From Hyphomicrobiales bacterium (GTDB lineage: Bacteria > Pseudomonadota > Alphaproteobacteria > Rhizobiales > Devosiaceae), in assembly GCA_004144345.1 (NCBI GenBank), contig SEEL01000016.1:1-64000 (forward strand): a DNA stretch of 64,000 nt, written 5' to 3'. The first letter of the stretch is position 1, and the number at the start of each line of letters is the position of its first letter. The notes below the pieces were generated by a model. The model was not told where the DNA came from. It ran no database searches and saw only the letters and a program-made list of their open reading frames with translations. The translations under genes and the position numbers were made by a program. Below, piece after piece: positions 7,525-16,634 of the stretch.

Positions 7525-8076
7525 TCAGGCGCGCAGTTTGTAGGTGCTGACGGCGTTGCCCTTGCTGGTGCGCACGAGGTTGACCAGTTCGACGCGGGTC
7601 ACCGGATCGTCGGGCCGGAACAGATGGCGGCGGCCGGTGCCGGCGATGACCGGGTGGGTGACGAGGCTGAGCTCGTCGACGATACCGGCGAGAAATAGGT
7701 GGCGCACGATATCGATGCCGCCCATGACAGCGATTTCGCCGCCCGGCTTGTTCTTGAGGTCGCGGGCAAAGGCATTGAGGTCGCCCTCGATCAGCGTCGA
7801 ATTCTGCCAGGCCAGCTTCCCCTTGAGGGTGCGCGAGGCGACATATTTCGCCGTGTTGGTGATGAAGGTCTTGAAGTCGTCGTCATATTCCGTGTTCGGC
7901 CAATAGGCCGCCCAATCCTCATAGCCCTTGCGGCCGAGGATGACCGTGTCGGTGGCGGCCAGCGTCGTCATCATGATGCCGCCCAGCTCCTCGTCAAAGG
8001 CATCGAACTGCCACTGATCCGGCGCCTCCACGACGCCATCGATGGAATGAAACAGACCGGCGGTGACTTTGCGCAT
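7525..8076 (-). CDS. dihydrofolate reductase family protein (RibD C-terminal type)
   Basis: 183-residue NADPH-binding reductase-like protein of the RibD-C/DHFR superfamily. It begins MRKVTAGLFHSIDGVVEAP, has TDTVILGRKGYEDWAAYWP, and carries EIAVMGGIDIVRHLFLAGIVDELSLVTHPVIAGTGRRHL, the glycine-rich cofactor motif and typical end of stand-alone YyaP/YwjB-like members. These act on unknown substrates and are not true folate enzymes. Single gene, convergent with the small paralogue pair. Confidence 0.9.
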   Translation of the reverse strand: MRKVTAGLFHSIDGVVEAPDQWQFDAFDEELGGIMMTTLAATDTVILGRKGYEDWAAYWPNTEYDDDFKTFITNTAKYVASRTLKGKLAWQNSTLIEGDLNAFARDLKNKPGGEIAVMGGIDIVRHLFLAGIVDELSLVTHPVIAGTGRRHLFRPDDPVTRVELVNLVRTSKGNAVSTYKLRA

Positions 8077-8166
8077 GAGGATTCTCCCGTGTGTATGCGT
8101 TCAGGGATGCGACGAACGGGGGAACGGGGAATCGACATGGCCTAAGATGACGTCGTTAGTTGGCGC

Positions 8167-9291
8167 TCATTTCAAGCTACGGGCGCGCGCGCCCGCGCGC
8201 GGAATACCTGCTGGTCCCGTCGCAAGTCGACCTACTGCGTGTATGAACGGCCCGCAAACTCCCCGCTTCGAAAACTCCAGCAATTCGTTCAACCCGCTTG
8301 GGCTAGTCAGGTACATGGCCTCATACTCGCAGATCGGTATTTCGTAGTTGTTCGAAAATCTCCTATCCGGCCCACCTGACTTATTCGGGTGTTTCCACGT
8401 ATGGCCGATTACGATCGCATCCCGTGGAACGCGCCCCTCCTCAATGAAATTCGATCGCTGCCAGGTCGCGTTTAGTTCGCGATAAGCCACGGCACCGAAT
8501 TCTTTTCCATCCCTCACAAGGGCCACGTCTGGGAGAAAGTAGATCGTCTGTCTTCCGACCTGCATGAACGGCGGCGTTATGTTGCACTTAAGAACATCGG
8601 GCAGTGCGTAACCCAGACTCGTAGTCTTCTTGTCAACGATGTGACTTGCGCCGGCATTCCGTTTCCAAGTTGTGAGGTCTCGGACAGCGCCACCGGCCGC
8701 CACATGCCATTTGCCGTCTGAGCTTGATAGGTCATCAAACGCTCGAGTAGCCGCCTCGAATAGCGTTTCGTCCTCCAAGTCATAGAATAGCACTGTCGTG
8801 CGACGATACGAATCGACCCACGAGCCAAACCGAAGTGCGATAACGGCAGCAGCCAGGATAGACAAACCTGCTATAGCGTTTGCGAACATGGTTGCGACCC
8901 CAACCACTACTACGATCAGACCTAATGTTGGGCCAAGTCGCAGCTTAGCCCCGTTTCCATTCAGCTCGGAGAGGACATCTTCGAAACGTTCATCCGTCAT
9001 CTGCATGACATCGCCAGAATCGATGTCGATCATATCCACGGCTGAATAGGCCCCGACGCTAGAATGGCGGTCTCTGTGCTCTTGCTTTACGCCTGTCTCG
9101 CGCTTGCGGCCGCCTGCTCGCCCTAGCGTTGCACGGTAGTAGACGCCAGCCGCGCCTGCATGGACGTAGTGCCCTCGAGGGCCCGTGCCAAGGCGGAGAC
9201 CCCGGATGCCGACCGATGCGCCAATGCCACCCTTCGAGAAGCTAAATCGGAACGGACCAGCTTTGACGGTCTTATGTATGTGGAACGGCAT
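8167..9291 (-). CDS. DUF4236 membrane protein, possibly acquired
   Basis: 374-residue protein. Residues 1-58 are a DUF4236 domain (KAGPFRFSFSKGGIGASVGIRGLRLGTGPRGHYVHAG...GVYYR). A central hydrophobic region (LGLIVVVVGVATMFANAIAGLSILAAAVIALRF, near 122-155) looks like two membrane helices. A C-terminal domain of about 200 residues is not recognised. Start is supported by GGAGGG before ATG 9291. Base and codon use is visibly less GC-rich than both neighbours, and the 3' end runs into an alternating GC palindrome (8181-8194), both hinting at transfer. DUF4236 function is unknown. Confidence 0.8.
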   Translation of the reverse strand: MPFHIHKTVKAGPFRFSFSKGGIGASVGIRGLRLGTGPRGHYVHAGAAGVYYRATLGRAGGRKRETGVKQEHRDRHSSVGAYSAVDMIDIDSGDVMQMTDERFEDVLSELNGNGAKLRLGPTLGLIVVVVGVATMFANAIAGLSILAAAVIALRFGSWVDSYRRTTVLFYDLEDETLFEAATRAFDDLSSSDGKWHVAAGGAVRDLTTWKRNAGASHIVDKKTTSLGYALPDVLKCNITPPFMQVGRQTIYFLPDVALVRDGKEFGAVAYRELNATWQRSNFIEEGRVPRDAIVIGHTWKHPNKSGGPDRRFSNNYEIPICEYEAMYLTSPSGLNELLEFSKRGVCGPFIHAVGRLATGPAGIPRAGARARSLK

Positions 9292-9327
9292 TAATTACCC
9301 TCCAAATATAGTTTTGAGTATCAGAAA

Positions 9328-9356
9328 CAAAGAAGCCCGGAACTTGCGTCCCGGGC
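9328..9356 (-). terminator. terminator of hppA
   Basis: On the minus strand GCCCGGGAC and GTTCCGGGC pair (one mismatch) across a short loop and are followed by TTCTTTGTTT. It lies about 30 bases after the hppA stop codon. Confidence 0.8.
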
Positions 9357-9385
9357 CTCATTCATTTCACATCTAGATCAGCGTT

Positions 9386-11542
9386 TTACGCGACGCCACC
9401 CATATGGGCGATCACCGCGAGCAGCAGCAGGGCCACGATGTTGGTGATCTTGATCATCGGGTTCACGGCGGGGCCCGCCGTGTCCTTGTAGGGGTCGCCG
9501 ACGGTGTCGCCGGTGACGGAGGCCTTGTGGGCATCCGAACCCTTCAGATGCTTGACGCCAGCCGAGTCGACGAAGCCGTCTTCAAAGCTCTTCTTGGCGT
9601 TGTCCCAGGCGCCGCCGCCCGCCGTCATCGAGATGGCGACGAACAGGCCCGTGACGATGACGCCCATCAGCATGGCGCCGAGCGCGGCAAAGCCTTCGGC
9701 GCGGCCGGCGATCCAGAAGACGAGGAGGAACACGACGATGGGCGAAAGCACCGGCAGCAGCGACGGGACGATCATTTCCTTGATCGCGGCCTTGGTCAGC
9801 ATGTCGACCGCCTTGCCGTAATCCGGCTTGTCGGTGCCGGCCATGATGCCCGGCTTTTCCTTGAACTGACGGCGGACTTCGACCACCACCGATTGCGCGG
9901 CGCGGCCGACGGCCGTCATCGCCATGCCACCGAACAGGAACGGCAGCAGGCCGCCGAACAGCAGGCCGACCACGACATAGGGGTTGGCGAGCGAGAAGTT
10001 CACCGCTTCCATGCCGTAGAAGAACGAGCCTTCGACCGCATTGGCGACGAAGTAGTTGAGGTCCTGCGTGTAGGCCGCGAACAGCACCAGCGCACCGAGG
10101 CCGGCCGAACCGATGGCATAGCCTTTGGTGATGGCCTTGGTGGTGTTGCCGACCGCATCGAGCGCGTCGGTGTTGTGGCGCACTTCCTTGGGCAGGCCCG
10201 CCATTTCGGCGATGCCGCCGGCATTGTCGGTGACGGGGCCGAAGGCGTCGAGCGCCACCACGATGCCGGCGAGGGCCAGCATGGTTGCGACGGCGAAGGC
10301 GATGCCGAACAGGCCCGCCAGATTGAAGGTGACGATGATGCCGGCGATGATGACGATGGCCGGCAGAGCGGTCGATTCCAGCGACACGGCGAGGCCCTGG
10401 ATGACGTTGGTGCCGTGGCCGGTGACGGAGGCTTCGGCGATCGAGTTGACCGGGCGCTTGCCCGTGCCAGTGTAATATTCGGTGATGATGATGATGAGGC
10501 CGGTGATGACGAGGCCCGTCACGCCGCACCAGAACAGCGACCAGGGCGTGAACGCCTTGGCCTCAGTGCCGAGCGCGGCATTGAGATCGCCGAACACCCA
10601 GTAGAGCACCGGGAGCAGCACGATGAGCGACAGGACGCCCGTCGCGATGATGCCCTTGTAGAGGGCGCCCATGATGTTGTTGGAGGCGCCGAGGCGCACG
10701 AAGTAGGTGCCGATGATCGAGGTGATGACGCAGGCGCCGCCGATGGCGAGCGGCAGGATCATGCCCTGCAGCTTGAACGCGTCGGGGAGGACAATCGCCG
10801 CCAGCACCATGGTGGCGACGATGGTCACCACATAGGTCTCGAAGAGGTCGGCCGCCATGCCGGCGCAATCGCCGACATTGTCGCCGACATTGTCGGCAAT
10901 GGTGGCCGGGTTGCGCGGATCATCTTCCGGGATGCCGGCTTCAACCTTGCCCACCATGTCGCCGCCGACATCCGCACCCTTGGTGAAGATGCCGCCGCCG
11001 AGACGGGCGAAGATCGAGATCAGCGAGGCGCCGAACGACAGGGCGACCAGGGAGTCGATGACCGCGCGGCTGTCGAAGGCATTACCCAGATACTGCGTCA
11101 GCACGATGAAGTAGAGCGCCACGCCGAGCAGGCCGAGGCCCGCAACGAGGAGGCCCGTGATGGCGCCGGCCTTGAACGAGAGATCGAGGCCCTTGGCGAG
11201 GGACGTGGTGGCCGCCTGGGCGACGCGGACATTGGCGCGCACCGACACGTTCATGCCGATGAAGCCGGCCGCGCCCGAAAGCACCGCACCGATGAGGAAG
11301 CCGATCGCCGCATAGGCGCCCAGCAGCCAGAAGGCGAGGATGAAGATCACCACACCGACAATGCCGATGGTGGTGTACTGGCGGCGCAGATAAGCCGAAG
11401 CGCCTTCGCGCACGGCGGCCGAGATTTCCTGCATGCGGGCCGAGCCGGCATCGGCGGCGAGCAGTTGCCGCGTGGTCACGATGCCGTAAACGATCGACAG
11501 CAGACCGGCGCCGACGATCGCCCATAATAGCGTGGTGGTCAT
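9386..11542 (-). CDS. hppA: membrane-bound proton-translocating pyrophosphatase, K+-independent
   Basis: 718-residue integral membrane pyrophosphatase that couples PPi hydrolysis to H+ pumping. The substrate-binding block [19 protein letters not shown]...[19 protein letters not shown] (about 191-236) holds the Mg-PPi ligands. GNTTKA at 465-470 has Lys at the position that is Ala in K+-dependent enzymes, so this one should not need potassium; that rule is established for the family. About 16 hydrophobic helices are visible and length is normal. Monocistronic, with terminator downstream at 9328. Confidence 0.97.
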   Translation of the reverse strand: MTTTLLWAIVGAGLLSIVYGIVTTRQLLAADAGSARMQEISAAVREGASAYLRRQYTTIGIVGVVIFILAFWLLGAYAAIGFLIGAVLSGAAGFIGMNVSVRANVRVAQAATTSLAKGLDLSFKAGAITGLLVAGLGLLGVALYFIVLTQYLGNAFDSRAVIDSLVALSFGASLISIFARLGGGIFTKGADVGGDMVGKVEAGIPEDDPRNPATIADNVGDNVGDCAGMAADLFETYVVTIVATMVLAAIVLPDAFKLQGMILPLAIGGACVITSIIGTYFVRLGASNNIMGALYKGIIATGVLSLIVLLPVLYWVFGDLNAALGTEAKAFTPWSLFWCGVTGLVITGLIIIITEYYTGTGKRPVNSIAEASVTGHGTNVIQGLAVSLESTALPAIVIIAGIIVTFNLAGLFGIAFAVATMLALAGIVVALDAFGPVTDNAGGIAEMAGLPKEVRHNTDALDAVGNTTKAITKGYAIGSAGLGALVLFAAYTQDLNYFVANAVEGSFFYGMEAVNFSLANPYVVVGLLFGGLLPFLFGGMAMTAVGRAAQSVVVEVRRQFKEKPGIMAGTDKPDYGKAVDMLTKAAIKEMIVPSLLPVLSPIVVFLLVFWIAGRAEGFAALGAMLMGVIVTGLFVAISMTAGGGAWDNAKKSFEDGFVDSAGVKHLKGSDAHKASVTGDTVGDPYKDTAGPAVNPMIKITNIVALLLLAVIAHMGGVA

Positions 11543-11695
11543 AGAAAGGTCCCTCAGGTTTCACTCCCTGGGACGCTCCATGGCGTGGCCCCGCAGTTCC
11601 CTCCCGCGGAATCCCCTCCCCGCCCCCGGGATGTGGGCAAAGTTGTGACAAATCGACGCCGCCGATTCAACCCAATTTGCGGGGCCGGGCGGGAT

Positions 11696-12016
11696 TTACC
11701 GGGGTTTGGCCGCGCCGAGGCCGGCAAGGCGCTCGCCGAGCCCGGCCGGATCGCCGGATATGGCGACGGTCTTGAGCCGGGCGGTGTCGCCGGAAACGAG
11801 GCGCAGCGCGCTTTTGGGGAGCCCGAGGGCGGCGGCGAGCAGGGCCATGGCCGCCGCATTGGCCTTGCCCTTGTCGGGCACGGCCTTGACCCGCAGCCGG
11901 AGGACGGACGTGCCGTCATCGCGGCTTTCGGCGCCCTCGATCCGGTCGGCGCCGGCATTGGGCGTGACGCGCAGATGGACCGTCACGCCGTCAGCACTGG
12001 GGCGGAAGAAACTCAG
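11696..12016 (-). CDS. DUF167 (YggU-like) protein
   Basis: About 106 residues of the DUF167/YggU family: VHLRVTPNAGADRIEG, LRLRVKAVPDKGKANAAAMALLAAALG and LRLVSGDTARLKTVAI are the diagnostic blocks. Function is unknown. The frame has no ATG near its natural N-terminus. A CTG at 12016 overlaps the yggT-family stop as CTGA, giving MSFFRPSADG by initiator reading. The alternative is GTG at 11986, which trims ten residues. Adjacent YggT-YggU pairing is common in bacteria and supports co-transcription with the gene upstream. Confidence 0.8.
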   Translation of the reverse strand: MSFFRPSADGVTVHLRVTPNAGADRIEGAESRDDGTSVLRLRVKAVPDKGKANAAAMALLAAALGLPKSALRLVSGDTARLKTVAISGDPAGLGERLAGLGAAKPR

Positions 12017-12312
12017 CCGTAAAGGCCCAGCAGCCGCGGCAGATCGTTGGCGAGGAAGCTCTGCAGGAAGAACAGGATGATGAACACGATGATCGGGCTC
12101 AGATCCAGCCCGCCCACGGAGGGCACGACCCGGCGGATGGGGCTCAGGATCGGCTCGGTGATCTGGTTGAGGATGCGCCAGACCGAGGCGACGAACTGGT
12201 TGCGCGTGTTGATGACGTTGAAGCTGATCAGCCAGCTCATGATGATCATGATGAGAAAGACCCACCAGACGAGGGTCAGGATCATGGAAATCGTCTGCAG
12301 CAAGGCGATCAT
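12013..12312 (-). CDS. YggT family membrane protein
   Basis: 99-residue inner membrane protein with two hydrophobic hairpins (residues 1-30 and about 70-95), a conserved NQFVASVWRILNQITEPILSPIRRVVPSVGGLDLSPIIV centre and a short tail. YggT proteins are related to plant CCB3/YlmG and are linked to osmotic tolerance or division in some bacteria; the exact role is not known. The stop codon overlaps the DUF167 frame by four bases. Confidence 0.92.
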   Translation of the reverse strand: MIALLQTISMILTLVWWVFLIMIIMSWLISFNVINTRNQFVASVWRILNQITEPILSPIRRVVPSVGGLDLSPIIVFIILFFLQSFLANDLPRLLGLYG

Positions 12313-12412
12313 CGGCGGTCCCCAGGTAACGGTAAGGCGATATCTAGGGATTTACGCCGATTTCGCAAGCCGGTCCGCGCCAGAACGGTGCGGATTGCCT
12401 GCCGTCTGGGGG

Positions 12413-13012
12413 TCAGGCGTGCGGTTTCCACGTAATGACGCGCCACAGGTAGATCAGCACCACCCCGCCCAGCACCACATAGGTCAGCGGGTCGAGCCAG
12501 GCTTCGGCCAGATGGTAATGCTCATGCAGCAAATAGCCGGCGCTGACGAGAATGATGTTCCATAGCGTCATGCCGGCGAGCGAGGCGAGCACGAACCAGT
12601 GCGGCTTCATCCGGGTGAGCCCGGCGGGCACCGAGATCAGCGTGCGGATGATCGGCAGGAGGCGGCCGAAGAACACCACCGTCCAGCCATAGCGGTCGAA
12701 CCAGCGGTCGGCGATGTCGATGTCATTGCTCGAGATGGTGAGCAGCCGGCCGAAGCGGTTGGCCAGCCATTTGCAGCGGTCGAGCCCGAAGAACCAGCCG
12801 GCGAGGAACCACGGAATAGCGCCCAGCGTCGAGCCGAACGTTGCCCCCAGTACGACCAGAAACGGGTCCAGCGCGCCGGTTGCGGCGCTGTAGCCGGCAA
12901 ACGGGATGATCATTTCCGACGGGATCGGCGGAAACAGCGCTTCCAGCAGCATCAGCAGGACAATGCCGAGATAGCCGAAATCGGTGATGATGCTGATGAT
13001 CCAGTCGGACAT
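12413..13012 (-). CDS. DedA family membrane protein
   Basis: 199-residue SNARE-associated/DedA protein, a lipid-scramblase or flippase-like family. Typical features are the EALFPPIPSEMIIPFAGY re-entrant hairpin, GSTLGAIPWFLAGWFFG, and FFGRLLPIIRTLISVPAGLTRM with the conserved Arg residues. ATG 13012 is chosen because GGGAG lies just upstream. It lies downstream of typA behind a terminator and so probably has its own promoter. Confidence 0.92.
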   Translation of the reverse strand: MSDWIISIITDFGYLGIVLLMLLEALFPPIPSEMIIPFAGYSAATGALDPFLVVLGATFGSTLGAIPWFLAGWFFGLDRCKWLANRFGRLLTISSNDIDIADRWFDRYGWTVVFFGRLLPIIRTLISVPAGLTRMKPHWFVLASLAGMTLWNIILVSAGYLLHEHYHLAEAWLDPLTYVVLGGVVLIYLWRVITWKPHA

Positions 13013-13095
13013 GCGGGCTCCCGGAAGTGACGACTGCCCTGATGCCATGTTTGGCCGGCGGGGCCAAGACTGGGGGCTGCCGGCAGGGTTGCAGC

Positions 13096-13126
13096 AAAAA
13101 GGGGTGTCGCGCGAGCGGCACCCCTT
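13096..13126 (-). terminator. terminator of typA
   Basis: Minus-strand AAGGGGTG(C)CGC and GCG(A)CACCCCTT arms enclose a TCGC loop and run into TTTTT, about 30 bases past the typA stop. The plus strand also ends in a T run, so it may work in both directions. Confidence 0.85.
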
Positions 13127-13153
13127 TTCCCCACCTTGGCGGTGATTGTTTGC

Positions 13154-14968
13154 TTAGCTCGCCTTGGAGGCGCGCATCATCTTCTTGCGCTCGTTGGGAT
13201 CGAGCGCGACCTTGCGCAGGCGAATGCTCTTGGGCGTGACTTCGACATATTCGTCGTCGGCGATGTAGCCGAGCGACTGTTCGAGCGTCAGCTTCTTGGG
13301 CGGCGTCAGGCGCACCGCTTCGTCCTTGGACGTGGTGCGGATGTTGGTGAGCTGCTTGCCCTTGATCGGGTTCACTTCGAGATCATTGTCGCGCGTGTGC
13401 TCGCCGATGATCATGCCCTCATAGACCTCGACGCCGGGGTCGATCATCATCGGGCCGCGCTCTTCGAGGTTCCACAGCGCATAGGCGACGGCGGCACCGT
13501 TCGAGTTGGAGATGAGCACACCCGTGCGGCGGCCCGGCAGCGCGCCCTTATAGGGCTGATATTCGTGGAACAGGCGGTTGAAGATCGCCGTGCCGCGCGT
13601 GTCCGACAGCAGTTCCGGCTGGTAGCCGATGAGCGAGCGGGTGGGCACATAGAAGCGCAGGCGCTGGCGGCCGATGCCCGAGGGGCGCATGTCGACCAGT
13701 TCGCCCTTGCGCTCGGTGAGCTTCTGCACGACCACGCCCGAATGCTCGTCATCGACGTCGATGATGACTTCTTCGATCGGCTCGAGCCGCTGGCCGGCCT
13801 CTTCGCGGATCACGACGCGCGGGCGGCCGATGGTGAGCTCGAAGCCCTCGCGGCGCATGTTTTCGATCAGCACCGCGAGCTGGAGTTCGCCGCGGCCGGC
13901 GACTTCGAACGAGTCCGAATCCTGGCCTTCAGTGACGCGGATCGCGACATTGCCTTCGGCTTCGCGCATCAGGCGGTCGCGGATGACGCGGCTCTGCACC
14001 TTGTCGCCTTCGCGGCCGGCCAGCGGGCCGTCATTGATGCGGAAGGTGACGGAAAGGGTCGGCGGATCGATCGGCTTGGCAGCCAGCGGTACCGTCACCG
14101 CCGGAATGGCGATGGTGTTGGCGACGGTGGTTTCCTCAAGCCCGGCCACGGCGACGATGTCGCCCGCCTCACCCACATCGATCGGGGTGCGTTCGAGACC
14201 ACGGAAGGCCAGCACTTTCGAGATGCGGCCCTTTTCGATTTCCTTGCCATCGCGGCTCAGCGAATGGACGGCATCGCCCGGACGGACCTGGCCGGAAAAG
14301 ACACGGCCGGTGAGGACGCGGCCGAGGAACGGGTTGCGCTCGATGGTCGTGACCAGCATGCGGAACGGGCCCTCTTCCACCTTGGGCGCGGGCACATATT
14401 CGACCACCTTGTCGAGCAGCGGCCCCAGCGATTCCTTCGGGCCGCCGGGCTCGGCGCTCATCCAGCCATGCTTGGCAGCGCCGTAGAGCACCGGGAAATC
14501 GAGCTGCTCGGGCGTCGCGTCGAGCGCGATGAAGAGATCGAAGATTTCCTCGAGCACTTCGAGGTGGCGCTCGTCGGGGCGGTCGATCTTGTTGATCGCA
14601 ACGATCGGGCGGAGGCCCTGGGCCAGCGCCTTGCCGAGCACGAATTTGGTCTGCGGCATCGGGCCTTCGGCGGCATCGACGAGGATCACCACGCCATCGA
14701 CCATCGACAGGATGCGCTCCACCTCACCGCCGAAATCGGCGTGGCCGGGCGTGTCGACGATGTTGATGCGGGTATCTTTCCAGACGAGGGAGGTGACTTT
14801 CGCCAGAATGGTGATGCCGCGCTCGCGCTCGAGATCGTTGGAATCCATGGCGCGCTCTTCGACGCGCTGGTTCTCGCGGAACGAGCCCGACTGCTTCAGC
14901 AGTACGTCGATGAGTGTTGTCTTACCATGGTCAACGTGCGCGATGATCGCGATGTTGCGCAACGCCAT
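13154..14968 (-). CDS. typA: translational GTPase TypA/BipA
   Basis: 604-residue ribosome-associated GTPase related to EF-G, needed for 50S assembly and stress or cold growth in other bacteria. G1 HVDHGKTT (11-18), G3 DTPGH and G4 NKID are intact. The elongation-factor domains and the BipA-specific C-terminal part ([35 protein letters not shown]) are complete. Monocistronic, transcribed away from the upstream 110-base gap, which must hold its promoter. Confidence 0.98.
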   Translation of the reverse strand: MALRNIAIIAHVDHGKTTLIDVLLKQSGSFRENQRVEERAMDSNDLERERGITILAKVTSLVWKDTRINIVDTPGHADFGGEVERILSMVDGVVILVDAAEGPMPQTKFVLGKALAQGLRPIVAINKIDRPDERHLEVLEEIFDLFIALDATPEQLDFPVLYGAAKHGWMSAEPGGPKESLGPLLDKVVEYVPAPKVEEGPFRMLVTTIERNPFLGRVLTGRVFSGQVRPGDAVHSLSRDGKEIEKGRISKVLAFRGLERTPIDVGEAGDIVAVAGLEETTVANTIAIPAVTVPLAAKPIDPPTLSVTFRINDGPLAGREGDKVQSRVIRDRLMREAEGNVAIRVTEGQDSDSFEVAGRGELQLAVLIENMRREGFELTIGRPRVVIREEAGQRLEPIEEVIIDVDDEHSGVVVQKLTERKGELVDMRPSGIGRQRLRFYVPTRSLIGYQPELLSDTRGTAIFNRLFHEYQPYKGALPGRRTGVLISNSNGAAVAYALWNLEERGPMMIDPGVEVYEGMIIGEHTRDNDLEVNPIKGKQLTNIRTTSKDEAVRLTPPKKLTLEQSLGYIADDEYVEVTPKSIRLRKVALDPNERKKMMRASKAS

Positions 14969-15078
14969 TTGGGCCGCCTGAGGTGATGGGGAAAAAGTTT
15001 AGGGGGCTCACATAGAGAGGAAAGCCCGGATTCTCAAGCGATTTCCCTGCATGAGGGGGATGCAGACGCCCGGAAGGG

Positions 15079-16278
15079 TTAAGCGATGGCGGGCTTGCGG
15101 CGCCGATCGAGGCTGACCAGAACGAGGATGCCGACCAGCCCCAGGGCATAAAAACCGGCGCTCAGCAGCGGAATCTGGCTGTAGCCGAAGCCGGCGGCGA
15201 TGAGAAAAGCGCCGAACGCCGCCCCACCTGCAATGCCGATCTGCGACGCCGTGTTCATCATGGTGGCCGCCAGATTGGGGGCGTCGCTGGTCTCCCGGAG
15301 CACCCGGCTTTGCAGCGGCGCCGGTAGCATGAAGCCGACGAACCAGATGAGGCAGAAGATCGCCACCGCCACCCAGGGATTGGCCGCGACCTGCGACAGG
15401 AGCAGCAGGAGGACCGTGTTGATGGCCATGATGCCGATCAGGGTCACCGCCGGGCTCCAGTCGGCGAGCCGCCCGCCAATGATGGTGCCGAGAAACGAGG
15501 CGAGGCCGAGCGCCAGCAGGATCAATGGGATGAAATCGAGCGGGATGCCGCTTTCCACGGTGAGGAACGGCACGGCGTAGGAGAGCAGCGCGAAGAACGC
15601 GACCAGCGGGACGCCGAAATTGGCATAGCAGAGCAGCACCACCGGCCTCAGGGCGGCGCGGATCTCGAGCCGCCGGTCGGCAGCGGGGGCGTGGGCCGCC
15701 GCATCGTCGCCGGGAATGAGCCAGGCGACGATGAGCGAGGCCAGCGCCCCGGCGGCGGCGGTGACCCAGAAGGTCGCCCGCCAGCCCAGCGCATTGCCGA
15801 TGGCCGTACCGAGCGGCACGCCGATGATGATGGCAATGCTGACCCCGGCGACGACCAGCGACACGGCCGAGGCCTGCCGGCCCGGCGGCGCAAGGCGGCC
15901 GGCCAGCACCACGGCGACGCCGAAATAGAGCCCGTGGCAGGCCGACATCAGCAGCCTCGCGCCCAGCAGCATCCAGTAATTGCCCGACAGCGCACAGAGC
16001 ATGTTGCCGAGGATGAAGACCGCGAGAATGGCGAGCAGCAGCGTCTTGCGCGGCACCCGGCCGGTCGCCAGCGCCAGCACCGGCCCGGCAATGGCGACGC
16101 CGATGGCGTAGCCGGTGATGAGCAGCCCGGCGGTCGGGATATCGACGCCAAGGTCGGCCGCCAGCGTCGGCAGCAGCCCGGCGATCACCAGTTCCGCCGT
16201 GCAGATGGTGAAGGTGATGGCGAGCAGCCCGATGATGGGCAGCAGCCACAGGCGGGAAGCGGGCGGCACGTCGGTCAT
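15079..16278 (-). CDS. MFS transporter, AraJ/Cmx-like efflux type
   Basis: 399 residues with 12 predicted membrane helices. The N-half has LLPTLAADLGVDIPTAGLLITGYAIGVAIAGPVLAL followed by the loop 2-3 basic motif (RVPRKTLL), typical of drug/sugar-efflux permeases of the DHA1 family. The substrate is unknown. Its ATG overlaps by four bases a possible small gene ending at 16275, and it is divergent from a second MFS gene across an operator-like palindrome. Confidence 0.9.
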   Translation of the reverse strand: MTDVPPASRLWLLPIIGLLAITFTICTAELVIAGLLPTLAADLGVDIPTAGLLITGYAIGVAIAGPVLALATGRVPRKTLLLAILAVFILGNMLCALSGNYWMLLGARLLMSACHGLYFGVAVVLAGRLAPPGRQASAVSLVVAGVSIAIIIGVPLGTAIGNALGWRATFWVTAAAGALASLIVAWLIPGDDAAAHAPAADRRLEIRAALRPVVLLCYANFGVPLVAFFALLSYAVPFLTVESGIPLDFIPLILLALGLASFLGTIIGGRLADWSPAVTLIGIMAINTVLLLLLSQVAANPWVAVAIFCLIWFVGFMLPAPLQSRVLRETSDAPNLAATMMNTASQIGIAGGAAFGAFLIAAGFGYSQIPLLSAGFYALGLVGILVLVSLDRRRKPAIA

Positions 16279-16520
16279 GCGGGAACCCCTCGGCCCGATG
16301 GGCGGCGGCGGACGCTACGCTCAATCCCGCCCCGGAGCCAGCGGCGCCGGTCGCCACGGCGCCTCGGGCGGCCCGGCGGCTGGCGAACGGCAGCGGCGAC
16401 GGCCGGGAGCGTCTTGTGATAGGCTCGACCGCCGCCATCCACCGGGCGGTCAAGACCGGCAACCCGCTGCAGGACGGCGCGGAGCACCGGATCTAGGGAA
16501 ATTGACGCCATGATGCCCAT
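16275..16520 (-). CDS. possible small arginine-rich protein upstream of MFS gene
   Basis: An 81-codon frame starts at ATG 16520, seven bases after GGGGAG (16528-16533), and its TGA overlaps the transporter ATG (ATGA). The first half (MGIMASISLDPVLRAVLQRV...) has ordinary codon use. The second half is very Arg/Gly-rich, as chance frames in GC-rich DNA often are. It could be a translated leader coupling ribosomes into the transporter gene, or a coincidence. No similarity is recognised. Confidence 0.25.
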   Translation of the reverse strand: MGIMASISLDPVLRAVLQRVAGLDRPVDGGGRAYHKTLPAVAAAVRQPPGRPRRRGDRRRWLRGGIERSVRRRPSGRGVPA

Positions 16521-16542
16521 CATGCCGCTCCCCGCAGCGAAC

Positions 16543-16564
16543 GCATCATCCCAACGGATGATGC
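16543..16564. promoter_or_regulatory. operator-like inverted repeat between divergent MFS genes
   Basis: GCATCATCC and GGATGATGC are perfect 9-bp arms around a CAAC spacer. A second, shorter ATGATG/CATCAT pair lies 20 bases to the left. Position between two divergent transporter genes suits a repressor site; GntR or TetR type proteins use such spacing. No regulator gene is adjacent. Confidence 0.5.
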
Positions 16565-16634
16565 CCGCCCGATCGATACCGGACAGAGTGACGGCCCGCT
16601 TCCACGCGCCGCAAGGCAACCCCGGAGGATGTCG

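Noticed and set aside
9404-11527. Long open frame antisense to hppA
   Set aside because: Composition is dominated by Asp, Gly, Arg and His from the mirrored codons; hppA on the other strand is unmistakable.
13136-14986. Long open frame antisense to typA
   Set aside because: Shadow of a complete typA gene, with low-complexity composition.
16323-16496. Plus-strand frame ending ...AAIHRAVKTGNPLQDGAEHRI before the MFS gene
   Set aside because: Codon use looks fair but there is no start codon or ribosome site and no similarity; the minus-strand frame there has better signals.
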